From Candidatus Latescibacterota bacterium (lineage in GTDB: Bacteria > Latescibacterota > UBA2968): a DNA stretch of 64,000 nt. The stretch lies in NCBI GenBank assembly GCA_022824945.1, contig JAJDYX010000012.1:1-64000 (forward strand). Reading direction: 5' to 3'. Under the pieces are notes generated by a model. That model did no database searches, had not been told where the DNA came from, and saw only the letters and a program-made list of their open reading frames with translations. The position numbers and the translations under genes are program-made. Shown here in pieces: positions 34,290 to 42,947 of this stretch. Within the stretch, counting starts at the first letter, position 1. Each line of letters begins with the position of its first letter.

Positions 34290-35044
34290 CACCAGAACGC
34301 ATACGCGCGTTGTTAGAGGCTGTTGCACAGGGGCAAACAGATGTGGATGAGGCGTTTGCAAACCTCGCACACTTACCCTTTGAAGAGCTTGGTTTTGCGC
34401 GCATTGACCACCACCGCACGCTGAGGCAGGGGTTTCCCGAAGTTATTTTTTGTGAGGGAAAGACGGTTGAGCAGGTGGTCGCCATCGCAGACCGCATTGT
34501 GTCATCGGGCGCGGCACTGTTGGCGACGCGTACAAATGCAGAGATGCGGGATGCTCTGGTCGCAAAATATCCCGGTGCAAATGTCAACGCGCTCGCTCGC
34601 ACAGTAGTTGTCGCAGGAGAGATTCCCGTTGCGGAAACCATCGGCAAAATTCTGGTTGTGTCCGCGGGCACATCCGATTTGCCCGTGGCAGAAGAGGCTG
34701 TGGAAACCGCGCGGGTGATGGGCAATGAAGTCGAAACACTTTACGATGTGGGGGTTGCGGGGATTCACCGGTTGCTGGCATGTCGAGAACGCCTATCGGA
34801 TGCGAGTGTGATTATCGTGGTGGCCGGTATGGAAGGGGCGCTGCCCAGTGTGGTTGGTGGTTTGGTCGATGTACCGCTTATTGCCGTGCCGACCAGCGTG
34901 GGATATGGGGCGAGTTTTAAGGGGTTGGCAGCGTTGCTGGGTATGTTGAACAGTTGCGCGTCGGGCGTGACTGTGGTCAATATCGACAATGGATTTGGCG
35001 CGGGTGTCGCAGCGAGCAAGATCAATCGGATTCGGGTGGGGTGA
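34286..35044 (+). CDS. larB: LarB, nickel pincer cofactor biosynthesis (P2CMN carboxylase/hydrolase)
   Basis: This 252-residue protein has an AIR-carboxylase-like C-terminal half: [57 protein letters not shown] and [19 protein letters not shown]. LarB carboxylates nicotinic acid adenine dinucleotide in synthesis of the nickel cofactor of LarA lactate racemase. The start is GTG 34286 overlapping dusB. LarC, LarE and LarA are not in view, so they must lie elsewhere if the pathway is complete. Confidence 0.9.
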   Translation: MTPERIRALLEAVAQGQTDVDEAFANLAHLPFEELGFARIDHHRTLRQGFPEVIFCEGKTVEQVVAIADRIVSSGAALLATRTNAEMRDALVAKYPGANVNALARTVVVAGEIPVAETIGKILVVSAGTSDLPVAEEAVETARVMGNEVETLYDVGVAGIHRLLACRERLSDASVIIVVAGMEGALPSVVGGLVDVPLIAVPTSVGYGASFKGLAALLGMLNSCASGVTVVNIDNGFGAGVAASKINRIRVG

Positions 35045-35093
35045 TTACGGAGAAACGAACTTGTGTCCGCCGATTTTTTATGAGGATTTTGTT

Positions 35094-35318
35094 ATGACAA
35101 CATTAGATCATATTTCTCAACATTTGCAGACTCTACCAGAGCCTGTACTGCGGGAAGTTCTCGATTTTGTCGAATTTCTTAAATCGCGGCACAAAATATC
35201 GAAAGCTTGTGAAGAAGATACGATGTGGACCGACTTATCTCTTACATCGGCGATGCGTGGTATGGAAGATGAAGAATCACCTTATACACTGACAGATATC
35301 AAGGAATCTTTTAGATGA
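35094..35318 (+). CDS. DUF2281-like antitoxin
   Basis: This 74-residue protein begins MTTLDHISQHLQTLPEPVLR, then EVLDFVEFLKSRHK, a pattern of DUF2281 antitoxins, followed by an acidic tail with a short SPYTLTDIKESFR. The start is ATG 35094 with GAGG eight bases upstream. It overlaps the toxin gene by four bases. Confidence 0.75.
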   Translation: MTTLDHISQHLQTLPEPVLREVLDFVEFLKSRHKISKACEEDTMWTDLSLTSAMRGMEDEESPYTLTDIKESFR

Positions 35319-35710
35319 TTCAGGAAGGTCAGATCACGCTCTTTGCTTTTCCTCAAACGGACCAGGTAGCTGGCAATCTTCGACCTGCACTTGTTTTGCG
35401 GTCTTTACCCGGTCCATACAAGGATTGGCTTATTTGTATGATTTCTTCCCAACTCCATCACGAAGTACTTGAACTTGACGAGACAATTCGCGATACAGAC
35501 TCAGATTTTACACAGACAGGACTCAAAACTACCAGCCTCATTCGCGTAACTCGTCTGGCCGTAGTTTCTGCAGATATTCTCCACGGCGCGATTGGCAATT
35601 TATCCGAAGAGCGTCTCAAACGAATCCATTCGCGCTTGGCTAACTGGATTCTTGGGACTCAAGTTTCCTCCAAATCCGATGAAAAAGAAATAACACAAGA
35701 GGATGAGTAA
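35315..35710 (+). CDS. MazF/PemK-type toxin
   Basis: This 131-residue protein has the MazF fold order: GQITLFAFPQTD, NLRPALVLRSLPG, LICMISSQ, LKTTSLIRVTRLAVVSADILH and IGNLSEERLKRIHSRL. MazF toxins cut RNA at short sequences. The expected proline-arginine start segment RPALVL is present. It forms an ATGA-overlapped pair with the upstream DUF2281 protein. The C-terminal extension (QVSSKSDEKEITQEDE) is acidic and unusual. Confidence 0.85.
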   Translation: MIQEGQITLFAFPQTDQVAGNLRPALVLRSLPGPYKDWLICMISSQLHHEVLELDETIRDTDSDFTQTGLKTTSLIRVTRLAVVSADILHGAIGNLSEERLKRIHSRLANWILGTQVSSKSDEKEITQEDE

Positions 35711-35749
35711 CACAATATCGTACTTCATCAGCCCAAACGGTTCTTTAAA

Positions 35750-36001
35750 TCACCGACGAACTCCTTTACGGAAATAGGTTTCAGAACCGACTCGTTGAAA
35801 AAAAAGAACAGAATTCAATCCTTCAGTATTTCTTTGGAGGACAATATCTCTAATCGAAGAACCAAACCAAATGCGCTTACTTTTTGGATCAATACCCGCT
35901 GTTTGTCCAATTCGATCCGAGAGATTATGCTGCTTTTGATATTCCTCCCAGACCTGTTTGGCTTCGCGTGAATCATCTTGTGTCCAATCTGGATGTTTCA
36001 T
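35750..36001 (-). CDS. Hypothetical small protein downstream of the DUF433 gene
   Basis: I do not recognise this 83-residue protein (start MKHPDWTQDDSREAKQVWEE). It is charged, with a C-terminal strand-rich part (LNSVLFFQRVGSETYFRKGV). AGAGG eight bases before ATG 36001 supports translation; a TTG two codons earlier is less likely. It lies 98 bp downstream of the DUF433-type gene on the same strand, so it could be its partner. Confidence 0.6.
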   Translation of the reverse strand: MKHPDWTQDDSREAKQVWEEYQKQHNLSDRIGQTAGIDPKSKRIWFGSSIRDIVLQRNTEGLNSVLFFQRVGSETYFRKGVRR

Positions 36002-36099
36002 CGTCAAAACCTCTTTATTCGTATCTCAATTGAAGTCGCTTTCAATGACTCCTCACAAGTTTACTGATTGAGATTTATTCCACAAAAACGAGTGGAAGA

Positions 36100-36804
36100 T
36101 CAAGCGACTTTTCTGCTTCTATCCGATTCATACCTGATAGCCTCTTCAATCTCCCATCTCTTACGCCCATAATCTTCAGCCAGTGTATCTATTAACTCAC
36201 CTGCGTTAAACCGCCCAAAGACCAATTCGGTCGGTACGCCTCTTCCCGCGAGCACAGGACGACCAAAGGAAATGTAGGGATTTATCAAGACGGCTCTTAG
36301 CTGATCATATTTCTGGAGTGGGTCTCGTGTAAAGGGGTACAAGATAATAGGACCACTTGTATCATATTCAATACGATGAAGATACATGTCGATAACTTCT
36401 TCCATTTCCAGTTGTCCGCGCCTGGAGAGATTGATAAGCTGCCCGATATGTTTTAAGAACAGATCTTTTCCATCCGTTGCGAAAGTCTCAAAAGCCAGAG
36501 GATGAGGTTGTCTGGGAAACTGTTTTTCAAGCGTGTCCAGTGCTACCTGGATATCCTGCAAACGGACCTTGTGGACTCTGCGAAGAGCCACCAGGACATG
36601 GGCCTCCACTAAGTTGACAAAGGATAGTTGCACGATTTCCGCTGGAGGTACACTAATAACGGGTTCAAAGTTGCTTCGGGCAGAGTGATACCTAACCCCT
36701 GATATCCAGGACCTGAGCGTAGAAGGCGGAATATTTAGATAGCGAGCCGCTTCTGAGACGCCATAAGCAGGCGCAAAGCGCGCATCGAATTTTTCGTTGT
36801 TCAT
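36100..36804 (-). CDS. DUF433-type antitoxin with MerR-like helix-turn-helix
   Basis: This 234-residue protein has an N-terminal MerR-type helix-turn-helix (YGVSEAARYLNIPPSTLRSW), a helical middle and a C-terminal DUF433 domain (ISFGRPVLAGRGVPTELVFG followed by RFNAGELIDTLAEDYG, then RRWEIEEAIRYE-like KRWEIEEAI). DUF433 antitoxins normally pair with a DUF5615 PIN toxin. None is visible; the downstream gene on this strand is the unassigned 83-residue protein. The promoter-like boxes lie about 90-117 bp upstream. Confidence 0.8.
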   Translation of the reverse strand: MNNEKFDARFAPAYGVSEAARYLNIPPSTLRSWISGVRYHSARSNFEPVISVPPAEIVQLSFVNLVEAHVLVALRRVHKVRLQDIQVALDTLEKQFPRQPHPLAFETFATDGKDLFLKHIGQLINLSRRGQLEMEEVIDMYLHRIEYDTSGPIILYPFTRDPLQKYDQLRAVLINPYISFGRPVLAGRGVPTELVFGRFNAGELIDTLAEDYGRKRWEIEEAIRYESDRSRKVA

Positions 36805-36891
36805 AAAAAATCACCTCCCAGTGGCGTTATTCCGATTTTGTAGCCTCTGTAAACAAAAAGATCTGCGGTGGCATTTCTCAGCCATGGCTAA

Positions 36892-36921
36892 ATAAAAAGG
36901 GCAACCTAATTGTTCTGTCAA
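36892..36921 (-). promoter_or_regulatory. Possible promoter of the DUF433 gene
   Basis: On the minus strand TTGACA (36921-36916) is followed after 18 bp by TTTTAT (36897-36892). The -35 is perfect, the -10 moderate. The leader would be about 85 nt. The rest of 36805-37037 shows no further structure. Confidence 0.45.
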
Positions 36922-37037
36922 GATTTTTTTGGAAATTCACTCTTACCACTGTTCTCGCTCCGACGGCAAGAGGAAAACAAGTTATTGTGCATAAGTTATC
37001 TTTTTTCAGAAGCAACTCCGTTTTTGCAACCGTGAAT

Positions 37038-38513
37038 CTACTGGTCGGATAAACCTCGAAGTGGATTTAGAGCACCCAGACGATTCTCATAAGCGAGTGG
37101 GGTTCCTTCCGTATTGCTCAAGGGTAAGGGTGGATCTATTTTTGCAGTCGCTTTGGTGATGATGATAAGCGCGAGAAGCCCGATTGGTACCGCGAGGAGG
37201 TCAGCGGGTTGGTCGGGTGCGATTTGAAGCAGGATGAGATAGGCGATAGCCCCTGAAATCATCGACCAGAGTGCGCCAGAGCGATTGGCGTTGCGCCACC
37301 AGATGCCCGCGGTGAGAGGCACAAAAAGAGTCGCCAGCAAGATGGACCAGGAATCGACCATCAGCGTGTAAACCGTATCGTGCGAAAGGGCGAGATAAAG
37401 CGCGATGATGCCGAGGACAGGGACGCTCAGGCGGCACAGGCGCAGTTGGGTTCGCGCGTCAATATCGGGGCGTAAGTAGCGAATCAGGTCGTTTCCGATC
37501 ACGCTGGCGGGAGCGAGCAAGGCACTGTCGGCACTGCTCATCAATGCGGAGATCAAAGCACCGATAAAGATAGCCATGCCGAGTGGGGGAAGATAGGTTT
37601 CGGCGAGCTTCATCATCACCTGTTCGGGGTCGGCCAGATTGGGAAATGTGAGGGTGGCTGCAATACCCAGGAAAACGGGCAAGAGTCCAACGGTTAAATA
37701 AATAATACCGGAGAGATACGCACTGTTTTGGGCGACGGATTCGTTTCGGCTGGACAGGCTGCGCTGTAAGAGATCCTGCCCTGCGAGATTGCCCAGGCCA
37801 ATTACCAACCAGGCGCGCGCATAATTAAACCAGGTGGTCATGTCTGCATCGCGGGGATAGAGATAAAATTGGTCATCGGGTAGTTGTGCTCGAATGGCGG
37901 CCCATCCCCCCATGTCGCTCAGGAGAACGGGCGTCATAAAGATCAGACCCAGGGTTAAGACGGCCACCTGAATGAAGTCTGTCAGTGTCACTGCCCACAT
38001 GCCGCCTATTGTTGTATAGATCAGCACGATAGCAGCACCCAAGCAGGTGCCTAACACCGCATCCAATCCCGTGAGCGCGTGGATAATTTTCCCAAATCCC
38101 ACCATCAGCGACGCGACCCAGCCCAGATAGGCGGGAATCGTACACGCAGCAGCGACCACACCGACTGTTTTGCCAAATCTCCGTTCAAAAAATTCGGCAA
38201 TGGTTGAAACGCCCATGCGGCGCATCATCCGCACGTAAAACAAGCCAGCGAGAAACAGACACAGGGCTGCGCCAAAGGGATCGGCTATAATGGCTAAAAA
38301 ACCACCTTTGTAAGCCGCGCCCGCTGCGCCGAGCACAGTGCCTGTGCCAAACCAGGTGGCGGAAAGCGTGCCCGTGGCCAGCAAGATGCCCAGACGCCGA
38401 CCCGCAACGACAAAATCGGCAGAATCTTTGACGCGTCTGCCAGCATAGACGCCGACCAGTAGGGTGAGAAAAACATAGGCGCAAAGGCCAATGATGACGG
38501 GTAGTTGAGACAT
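37038..38513 (-). CDS. Sodium:solute symporter (SSS family)
   Basis: This 491-residue protein has about 13 hydrophobic helices. Family landmarks are YAGRRVKDSADFVVAGRRLG, TWFGTGTVLGAAGAAYKGG, GGMWAVTLTDFIQVAVLTLG and LMSSADSALLAPASVIGNDL, the sodium-site segment. SSS proteins import sugars, carboxylates, urea or proline with sodium; this one cannot be assigned a substrate. CGGAGG precedes the ATG by eight bases. The gene is transcribed away from the lipoprotein at 38651, so 38514-38650 holds divergent promoters. Confidence 0.9.
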   Translation of the reverse strand: MSQLPVIIGLCAYVFLTLLVGVYAGRRVKDSADFVVAGRRLGILLATGTLSATWFGTGTVLGAAGAAYKGGFLAIIADPFGAALCLFLAGLFYVRMMRRMGVSTIAEFFERRFGKTVGVVAAACTIPAYLGWVASLMVGFGKIIHALTGLDAVLGTCLGAAIVLIYTTIGGMWAVTLTDFIQVAVLTLGLIFMTPVLLSDMGGWAAIRAQLPDDQFYLYPRDADMTTWFNYARAWLVIGLGNLAGQDLLQRSLSSRNESVAQNSAYLSGIIYLTVGLLPVFLGIAATLTFPNLADPEQVMMKLAETYLPPLGMAIFIGALISALMSSADSALLAPASVIGNDLIRYLRPDIDARTQLRLCRLSVPVLGIIALYLALSHDTVYTLMVDSWSILLATLFVPLTAGIWWRNANRSGALWSMISGAIAYLILLQIAPDQPADLLAVPIGLLALIIITKATAKIDPPLPLSNTEGTPLAYENRLGALNPLRGLSDQ

Positions 38514-38540
38514 ATCTGGTCCTCCGGTATTTTCTCAGAA

Positions 38541-38576
38541 TTTCTCGACGCGCGAGAAAGTTCAGAAGAAACTTTC
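38541..38576 (+). other. Overlapping inverted repeats between divergent genes
   Basis: TTTCTCG-ACGCG-CGAGAAA (38541-38559) forms one hairpin. GAAAGTT-CAGAAG-AAACTTTC, sharing its GAAA, forms another, so only one of them can form at a time. No T run follows, so neither is a terminator. An operator or leader structure in the divergent promoter region is possible. Confidence 0.4.
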
Positions 38577-38650
38577 CCTGCGCCTTGTGCGTTCTAATAC
38601 CAATCGTATGAATTGATTTGCATGTTATTGCAGCTCATTTGGAGGTAATG

Positions 38651-39490
38651 ATGAACGTCAGACGCCATATTGCAAGATCAGGGGCACTATTGATTCTCGG
38701 ACTCACGGTTGCCTGTGGCATTGATCCATCACCTACTTTCCCGGATGCCTCGGAAATGGCGTGTGGGGTTACAGAGGCTTACTCGAACGACTACCTCATG
38801 GCGGTGATTGGCAAAGATGCCGTGCCCACGTCGGTTGACGCCATTAACACTGGTAGTTGTGAGTTTGACGGGACCATTATCGCAGTGCGCGTCCAGCTAA
38901 CCGGCAACGGGGGATCGCAGACAACGGTTATAGATCTACCTGAACCAACGCGCACGCTGCCCGTGCCTTTTCACAGAATTGTCGATATGCCGCTGATTGA
39001 CGTAGATTTGCCTGCGGGCAGGTACGCCCGCACTGTAACCGGCATCACCGCTGGCGGCAGGGAGATCGACATACCGATCTTCGAGGATGTCCTTCTCGTG
39101 CGCGATCCCGGCTCCCTACAGGCAGACTTGCTCCGTCATCAGGGGCGGTGGGAGCGAAGAAGGGTTGCGAACTACGTTTATACAGGCGCGTGGAACTGCT
39201 TCTGCCCGATCGACTATACCGCTGACGCGGCGGTAACCGTGCGCGGCGGTATAGTCGTGAGCATCGCCTCTGCCGATCCGGCGGTGCCCAATATCCCCGA
39301 TCCTGAGCGGTTCGTTTCGGTCGTGGCTCTGTTCGTCCTGTTGCAGACCGCACTGGACGAGAACGCAGCCCGCATCGACGTCACGTACAACAAGGAGTTC
39401 GGCTATCCGGAGCAGTTCTTTGTAGATTACCACGAGAATATGGCTGACGAGGAAAGGGGATTCGTCATTCGAAGCCTCACGCATCAATAG
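38651..39490 (+). CDS. Lipoprotein with DUF6174-like C-terminal domain
   Basis: The start follows GGAGG; ATG 38651 is chosen, with ATG 38648 equally open. The signal peptide ends in a lipobox, LTVAC, so the protein should be lipid-anchored. After a beta-rich middle, residues from about 165 (WERRRVANYVYTGAWNCFCP, then VTVRGGIVVSIAS, IDVTYNKEFGYPEQFFVDYH, DEERGFVI) match DUF6174, a small domain with a conserved W-Y-C-C pattern and unknown role. It is convergent with the peptidase gene, and their stop codons touch. Confidence 0.75.
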   Translation: MNVRRHIARSGALLILGLTVACGIDPSPTFPDASEMACGVTEAYSNDYLMAVIGKDAVPTSVDAINTGSCEFDGTIIAVRVQLTGNGGSQTTVIDLPEPTRTLPVPFHRIVDMPLIDVDLPAGRYARTVTGITAGGREIDIPIFEDVLLVRDPGSLQADLLRHQGRWERRRVANYVYTGAWNCFCPIDYTADAAVTVRGGIVVSIASADPAVPNIPDPERFVSVVALFVLLQTALDENAARIDVTYNKEFGYPEQFFVDYHENMADEERGFVIRSLTHQ

Positions 39491-40621
39491 CTATTCCTGA
39501 GCTTGTCTCCGACCGTATTTTTGCATCACCTCGATTAATTTATCATGCGGCAAAGCGGGCATTGTGCGATTGTCTCGGCCCGTCATGGGTTCTGCCACGC
39601 ACATGGCGTTGACAATGGCTTCTTCGGTTGCTTCAATGGTGGCCTGGAAGATAGCGTTTAGCCGGTTATCGCGCAGTGTGGTAATTGTATCGCGGTCAGC
39701 GCGGGTGCGAGGTAGGCGATAGGCGGTTGAAAAGGCAAGTGCGAAATCGCCGCTGCTGGTGCGGGAAACAGTGCCCGTGCGACCAATGCCTATGGCGGCG
39801 CGTTTGCACAGGCGGCGCAATTGATGTGGCACCAGAGGTGCGTCGGTGGCAATGACCACTATGATCGAGCCATCGCGCGTTGGCGAAGCCTGTACGGGTA
39901 TTTCGCGTCCCACGGGAACGCCGGCAATGAGGAGTCCCCGCCTGCGCCCACAGTTGGCATTGACGAGCACGCCTACAGTATGTCCATCTGGTACAACGCG
40001 CGATGCCGTGCCGATGCCTGCTTTGAATCCATACGCGCGCATCCCCGTGCCCGCGCCAATCGACCCTTCGGGCACCGCGCCGCCTGTGGCGATTTCAATG
40101 GCTTCGACAACGTGATCGACTGTGACGTGTCGCCCGGCAATATCGTTGAGACCGCCGTCGTAACATTCGGCTACTACGGGTAGGGGAACCCGCCCCGTGC
40201 CCTGTTTGAGCATGTATGCGACCACACCGCTGTAGCCTTCGCCCACAGAGAGCGTATTCGTAAGTACAACGGGCACTTCGAGTTGCCCGCGTTCGTTAAC
40301 CCATGCCATACCCGTCATTTCACCGTTGCCATTGAGGGCTTCGGCTGCGGCGAATACATTGTTTCGATAGATATCCTCACCGTGCGGGACGATGGCTGTA
40401 ACACCTGTCCGCACGGGACCTTTACCCACGACGAGTTCGCCACTGCCTTCGATTAAGGTGACGTGACCGACGAGAACGCCTTCAACATCGGTGATGGCGT
40501 TGTATGTGCCCGTGGGCAATGTGCCTATTTGAATGCCTAGATCCCGAGCGCGCGGGCGTTGTGCATGGGACGGTATGGCGAGCAGCAGACTGAGGAGAAA
40601 GAAAAGGATTTTAGCGATCAT
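39491..40621 (-). CDS. P1/S58-family peptidase (DmpA type), secreted
   Basis: This protein has 376 residues from ATG 40621 (GAGG six bases upstream; an ATG four codons earlier has none). A signal peptide (MIAKILFFLLSLLLAIPSHA) precedes the Ntn-hydrolase fold: ITDVEGVLVGHVTL, TGVTAIVPHGEDIYRN, SIGAGTGMRAYGFKAGIGTA and the cleavage/nucleophile segment DGSIIVVIATDAPLVPHQL. Self-cleavage before the Ser of GSII exposes it as the nucleophile. DmpA removes N-terminal amino acids or acts on beta-peptides. No signs of damage. Confidence 0.9.
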   Translation of the reverse strand: MIAKILFFLLSLLLAIPSHAQRPRARDLGIQIGTLPTGTYNAITDVEGVLVGHVTLIEGSGELVVGKGPVRTGVTAIVPHGEDIYRNNVFAAAEALNGNGEMTGMAWVNERGQLEVPVVLTNTLSVGEGYSGVVAYMLKQGTGRVPLPVVAECYDGGLNDIAGRHVTVDHVVEAIEIATGGAVPEGSIGAGTGMRAYGFKAGIGTASRVVPDGHTVGVLVNANCGRRRGLLIAGVPVGREIPVQASPTRDGSIIVVIATDAPLVPHQLRRLCKRAAIGIGRTGTVSRTSSGDFALAFSTAYRLPRTRADRDTITTLRDNRLNAIFQATIEATEEAIVNAMCVAEPMTGRDNRTMPALPHDKLIEVMQKYGRRQAQE

Positions 40622-40676
40622 GGAGTACCTCATAGGGTAAAATAGTCTTTAGGCAGCAACCAGTTATACATAGTAT

Positions 40677-40698
40677 CACACTTCTTCCTTCACACTTC
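40677..40698 (+). repeat. Inverted repeat flanking GT2 gene, left copy
   Basis: CACACTTCTTCCTTCACACTTC is the reverse complement of motifs at 41816-41850 (GAAGTGTGAAG and GAAGAAGTGTGAAG). The pair brackets the glycosyltransferase gene almost exactly. It may be short dispersed repeats rather than transposon ends, since no transposase is present. Confidence 0.55.
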
Positions 40699-41812
40699 AA
40701 TGATCTCGATCTTTCCATGTAAATCCACGTAGGGTTCCCGCGAGGCCGATGAGAATGGTGTAGGGGATTTGCACGATCTCCCAGAAAGGAAACATGATGA
40801 GTAGATCCGCGCGTTTGAAGGTATGAACACCTTTTCCCGCTACAAGCAGATCTACCAGTACTTTCACGCCCCAGCAGATCAAGGGCAGTGTGTATGTGCC
40901 GTCTGTTATTGAGATGAGAAAAGCTGCGGGAATGAGCGCGTTGGTCAAAAAGACCACTGCAATATAAGAAAAAAAAACGGGATTGAGACGCAGTTGATAC
41001 GCGGCGTTAGATGCCCATCGCTTGCGTTGCTGCCACAGCGATGATGGGGTTTCTGGGCGATGGGTAGTTGCATAAGTGTCAGGATCAGCGGCAAACGCGA
41101 TGCGCCCATCCCATGCCTGACGCAGCAATTGGAGTAATAGCACGTCATCGCCAGACGGGCGGTGTGCGATGTCGCGGAAACCGCCGACTTTTTTAAAAAG
41201 ACATTTGCGATAGGCAAAATTTTGTCCCGAAGCAGCCAGGGGAATGCCCATCCCAATAGCGCCGGCAGCTGCGGCCATGAGGGTGAGAAAATCATAAGCC
41301 TGCAATCGGTCGAAAAATGAGCGCGATGTGAGTTGTGAAAATCCGATGACAACACCAATATCAGCCGCCATATAAGACGCTATGCTGGCGATCCAGGTGG
41401 GTGGTACTGTGCAATCGGCATCGGTGGTGAGGATCCATTCGCCCCGCGCGCGATGAATGCCGACGGACATCGGGCGTTTTTTTGCCGCCATTTCTGGAAA
41501 GTTATTATCGACTGACAAAAGGCGGAGATTGTCCAGGCGCGTGGTGGCGACAATTTGGGATGTATTATCTGTCGAGTCGTCGTCAACGACGAGGATTTCA
41601 AATCGGTCAGGTGGATAGGTCTGTTGTTTCAGGGAATCGAGGCATTTGCCGATATAATCCGCTTCATTGCGTGCGGCAATAACGATGGATATAAATGGCT
41701 TTTCATCAGTGCGTGGCTGATTGTTCAGGCGAAATAATCCGAAAAAAAAACACAATGCGACGAGGGCGTAGAGGACTGTAGAGAGCAGCAATAAGTGAAG
41801 GATGATATCCAT
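40697..41812 (-). CDS. Membrane glycosyltransferase family 2
   Basis: This 371-residue protein has an N-terminal helix (5-27), a GT-A domain with ISIVIAARNEADYIGKCLDS, ILVVDDDSTDNT, TTDADCTVPP (the metal-binding DxD), FRDIAHRPSGDDVLL and QQRKRWASNAAYQL (Q/RxxRW-like acceptor motif), and three C-terminal helices (about 270-355). It probably adds sugars to a lipid or polysaccharide at the inner membrane. A related gene lies at 42948 with a radical SAM gene between. Confidence 0.85.
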   Translation of the reverse strand: MDIILHLLLLSTVLYALVALCFFFGLFRLNNQPRTDEKPFISIVIAARNEADYIGKCLDSLKQQTYPPDRFEILVVDDDSTDNTSQIVATTRLDNLRLLSVDNNFPEMAAKKRPMSVGIHRARGEWILTTDADCTVPPTWIASIASYMAADIGVVIGFSQLTSRSFFDRLQAYDFLTLMAAAAGAIGMGIPLAASGQNFAYRKCLFKKVGGFRDIAHRPSGDDVLLLQLLRQAWDGRIAFAADPDTYATTHRPETPSSLWQQRKRWASNAAYQLRLNPVFFSYIAVVFLTNALIPAAFLISITDGTYTLPLICWGVKVLVDLLVAGKGVHTFKRADLLIMFPFWEIVQIPYTILIGLAGTLRGFTWKDRDH

Positions 41813-41815
41813 TTA

Positions 41816-41850
41816 GAAGTGTGAAGTGAGATGGAAGAAGTGTGAAGGGA
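41816..41850 (+). repeat. Inverted repeat flanking GT2 gene, right copy
   Basis: GAAGTGTGAAG occurs twice here, the second time as GAAGAAGTGTGAAG, in the opposite orientation to the copy at 40677. The rest of the gap to 41887 is AT-rich (TTTTTAATTTTTAATTCC) without a gene. Confidence 0.55.
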
Positions 41851-41887
41851 TTATACTGCTAACACTCGATTTTTAATTTTTAATTCC

Positions 41888-42946
41888 TCATTGCTCGACT
41901 TTTTCTATGTCGTAAAACATGCCCTTCACGCCTTCTGAGCAGTTGTTGCATATTGGGACAGACTTGCGGTCTTTGAGGATGGCGTTGCGGAAGTCCGTGT
42001 ATTTTTGACCGGTCCAGATCTGGTCGAAGTCCGATTCGCTGAGGGCGTCGCCAAGGCCGTAGTGAACATCTTTGTCAAAACAGCAGGGCGATACAGCACC
42101 GTCCCAATTGATGACGGTGCTGTACCACAGGTGACGGCAGGTGTTGCTGATTTTGCTTTTGGTCGAGAGGTGTTCGGCAGTGTAATCGTAGCGGCTGAAT
42201 TGCTCGTCAGAAGGCAAGAAGGTCTCTGCATCGGATTCGGTATAAACCTGGGCTGTTTTGAGTGAGAGGCGATCCACGCCTAACTCCCGAGCGAATTTGC
42301 GTGCGGCTTCAATTTCGTGTTCGTTGTGTTTCATGATGATAAATTGCAGGTGGATCAGGGGGTGGTTGCTTTGTAGATCGCGTTTTGCCTGAACGAGCAG
42401 GCGGATGCCGTCGAGCACGCGGTCAAAATTGCCTCCCACGCGGTATTTGACATAGCTTTCGGGTGTGACGCCGTCCAGAGAGACCACGAGTTCGGAAAGG
42501 CCGGAATCGGCGATGTCCCGGGCGGTTTCCCGGTTTTTGATGTAGTGTACATTGGTGCTGGTCAGTGTGGGGACATTGTGCGCGGAGGCCAATCGGATCA
42601 TGTCCGTGAGGTGCTTGTTGATAAAGGGTTCGCCCTGATTCCACAACATGAGGAGTAGAAGGTGATCCGCCTGTTGTTCGAAGACATGTTTGAAGTGTTC
42701 AAATGGCATAATGCCGCGCTCGCGGGTCATATCGCCATTGCCAGAGGGACAGAGCGGGCATTTGAGGTTGCAGAAATTGGTGGGTTCGACCATAAGCACA
42801 AAGGGTTTGCCCATGCGGATATCCCGCCGAAACAGATTGGAGAGGGCGTAGGACGCGACCACTTTTGAGGCATTCCATATCCGCCGGGGTGTGATTGCGC
42901 GATGGTATCGCATGAAGGTTTCGGGCAGGAGTTTGATTGACAACAT
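41888..42946 (-). CDS. Radical SAM protein with SPASM-like C-terminus
   Basis: This protein has 352 residues from ATG 42946, two bases after the stop of the upstream glycosyltransferase. The radical SAM cluster motif is EPTNFCNLKCPLCPSG (CxxxCxxC). It is followed by LWNQGEPFINKHL, SLDGVTPESYVKYRVGGNFD and a C-terminal set of cysteines (SPCCFDKDVHYGLGD, PICNNC) that bind an extra cluster in SPASM/Twitch proteins. Such enzymes modify peptides or sugar derivatives. The setting between two glycosyltransferases suggests lipid or glycan modification. The substrate cannot be told. Confidence 0.88.
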   Translation of the reverse strand: MLSIKLLPETFMRYHRAITPRRIWNASKVVASYALSNLFRRDIRMGKPFVLMVEPTNFCNLKCPLCPSGNGDMTRERGIMPFEHFKHVFEQQADHLLLLMLWNQGEPFINKHLTDMIRLASAHNVPTLTSTNVHYIKNRETARDIADSGLSELVVSLDGVTPESYVKYRVGGNFDRVLDGIRLLVQAKRDLQSNHPLIHLQFIIMKHNEHEIEAARKFARELGVDRLSLKTAQVYTESDAETFLPSDEQFSRYDYTAEHLSTKSKISNTCRHLWYSTVINWDGAVSPCCFDKDVHYGLGDALSESDFDQIWTGQKYTDFRNAILKDRKSVPICNNCSEGVKGMFYDIEKVEQ

Positions 42947-42947
42947 A

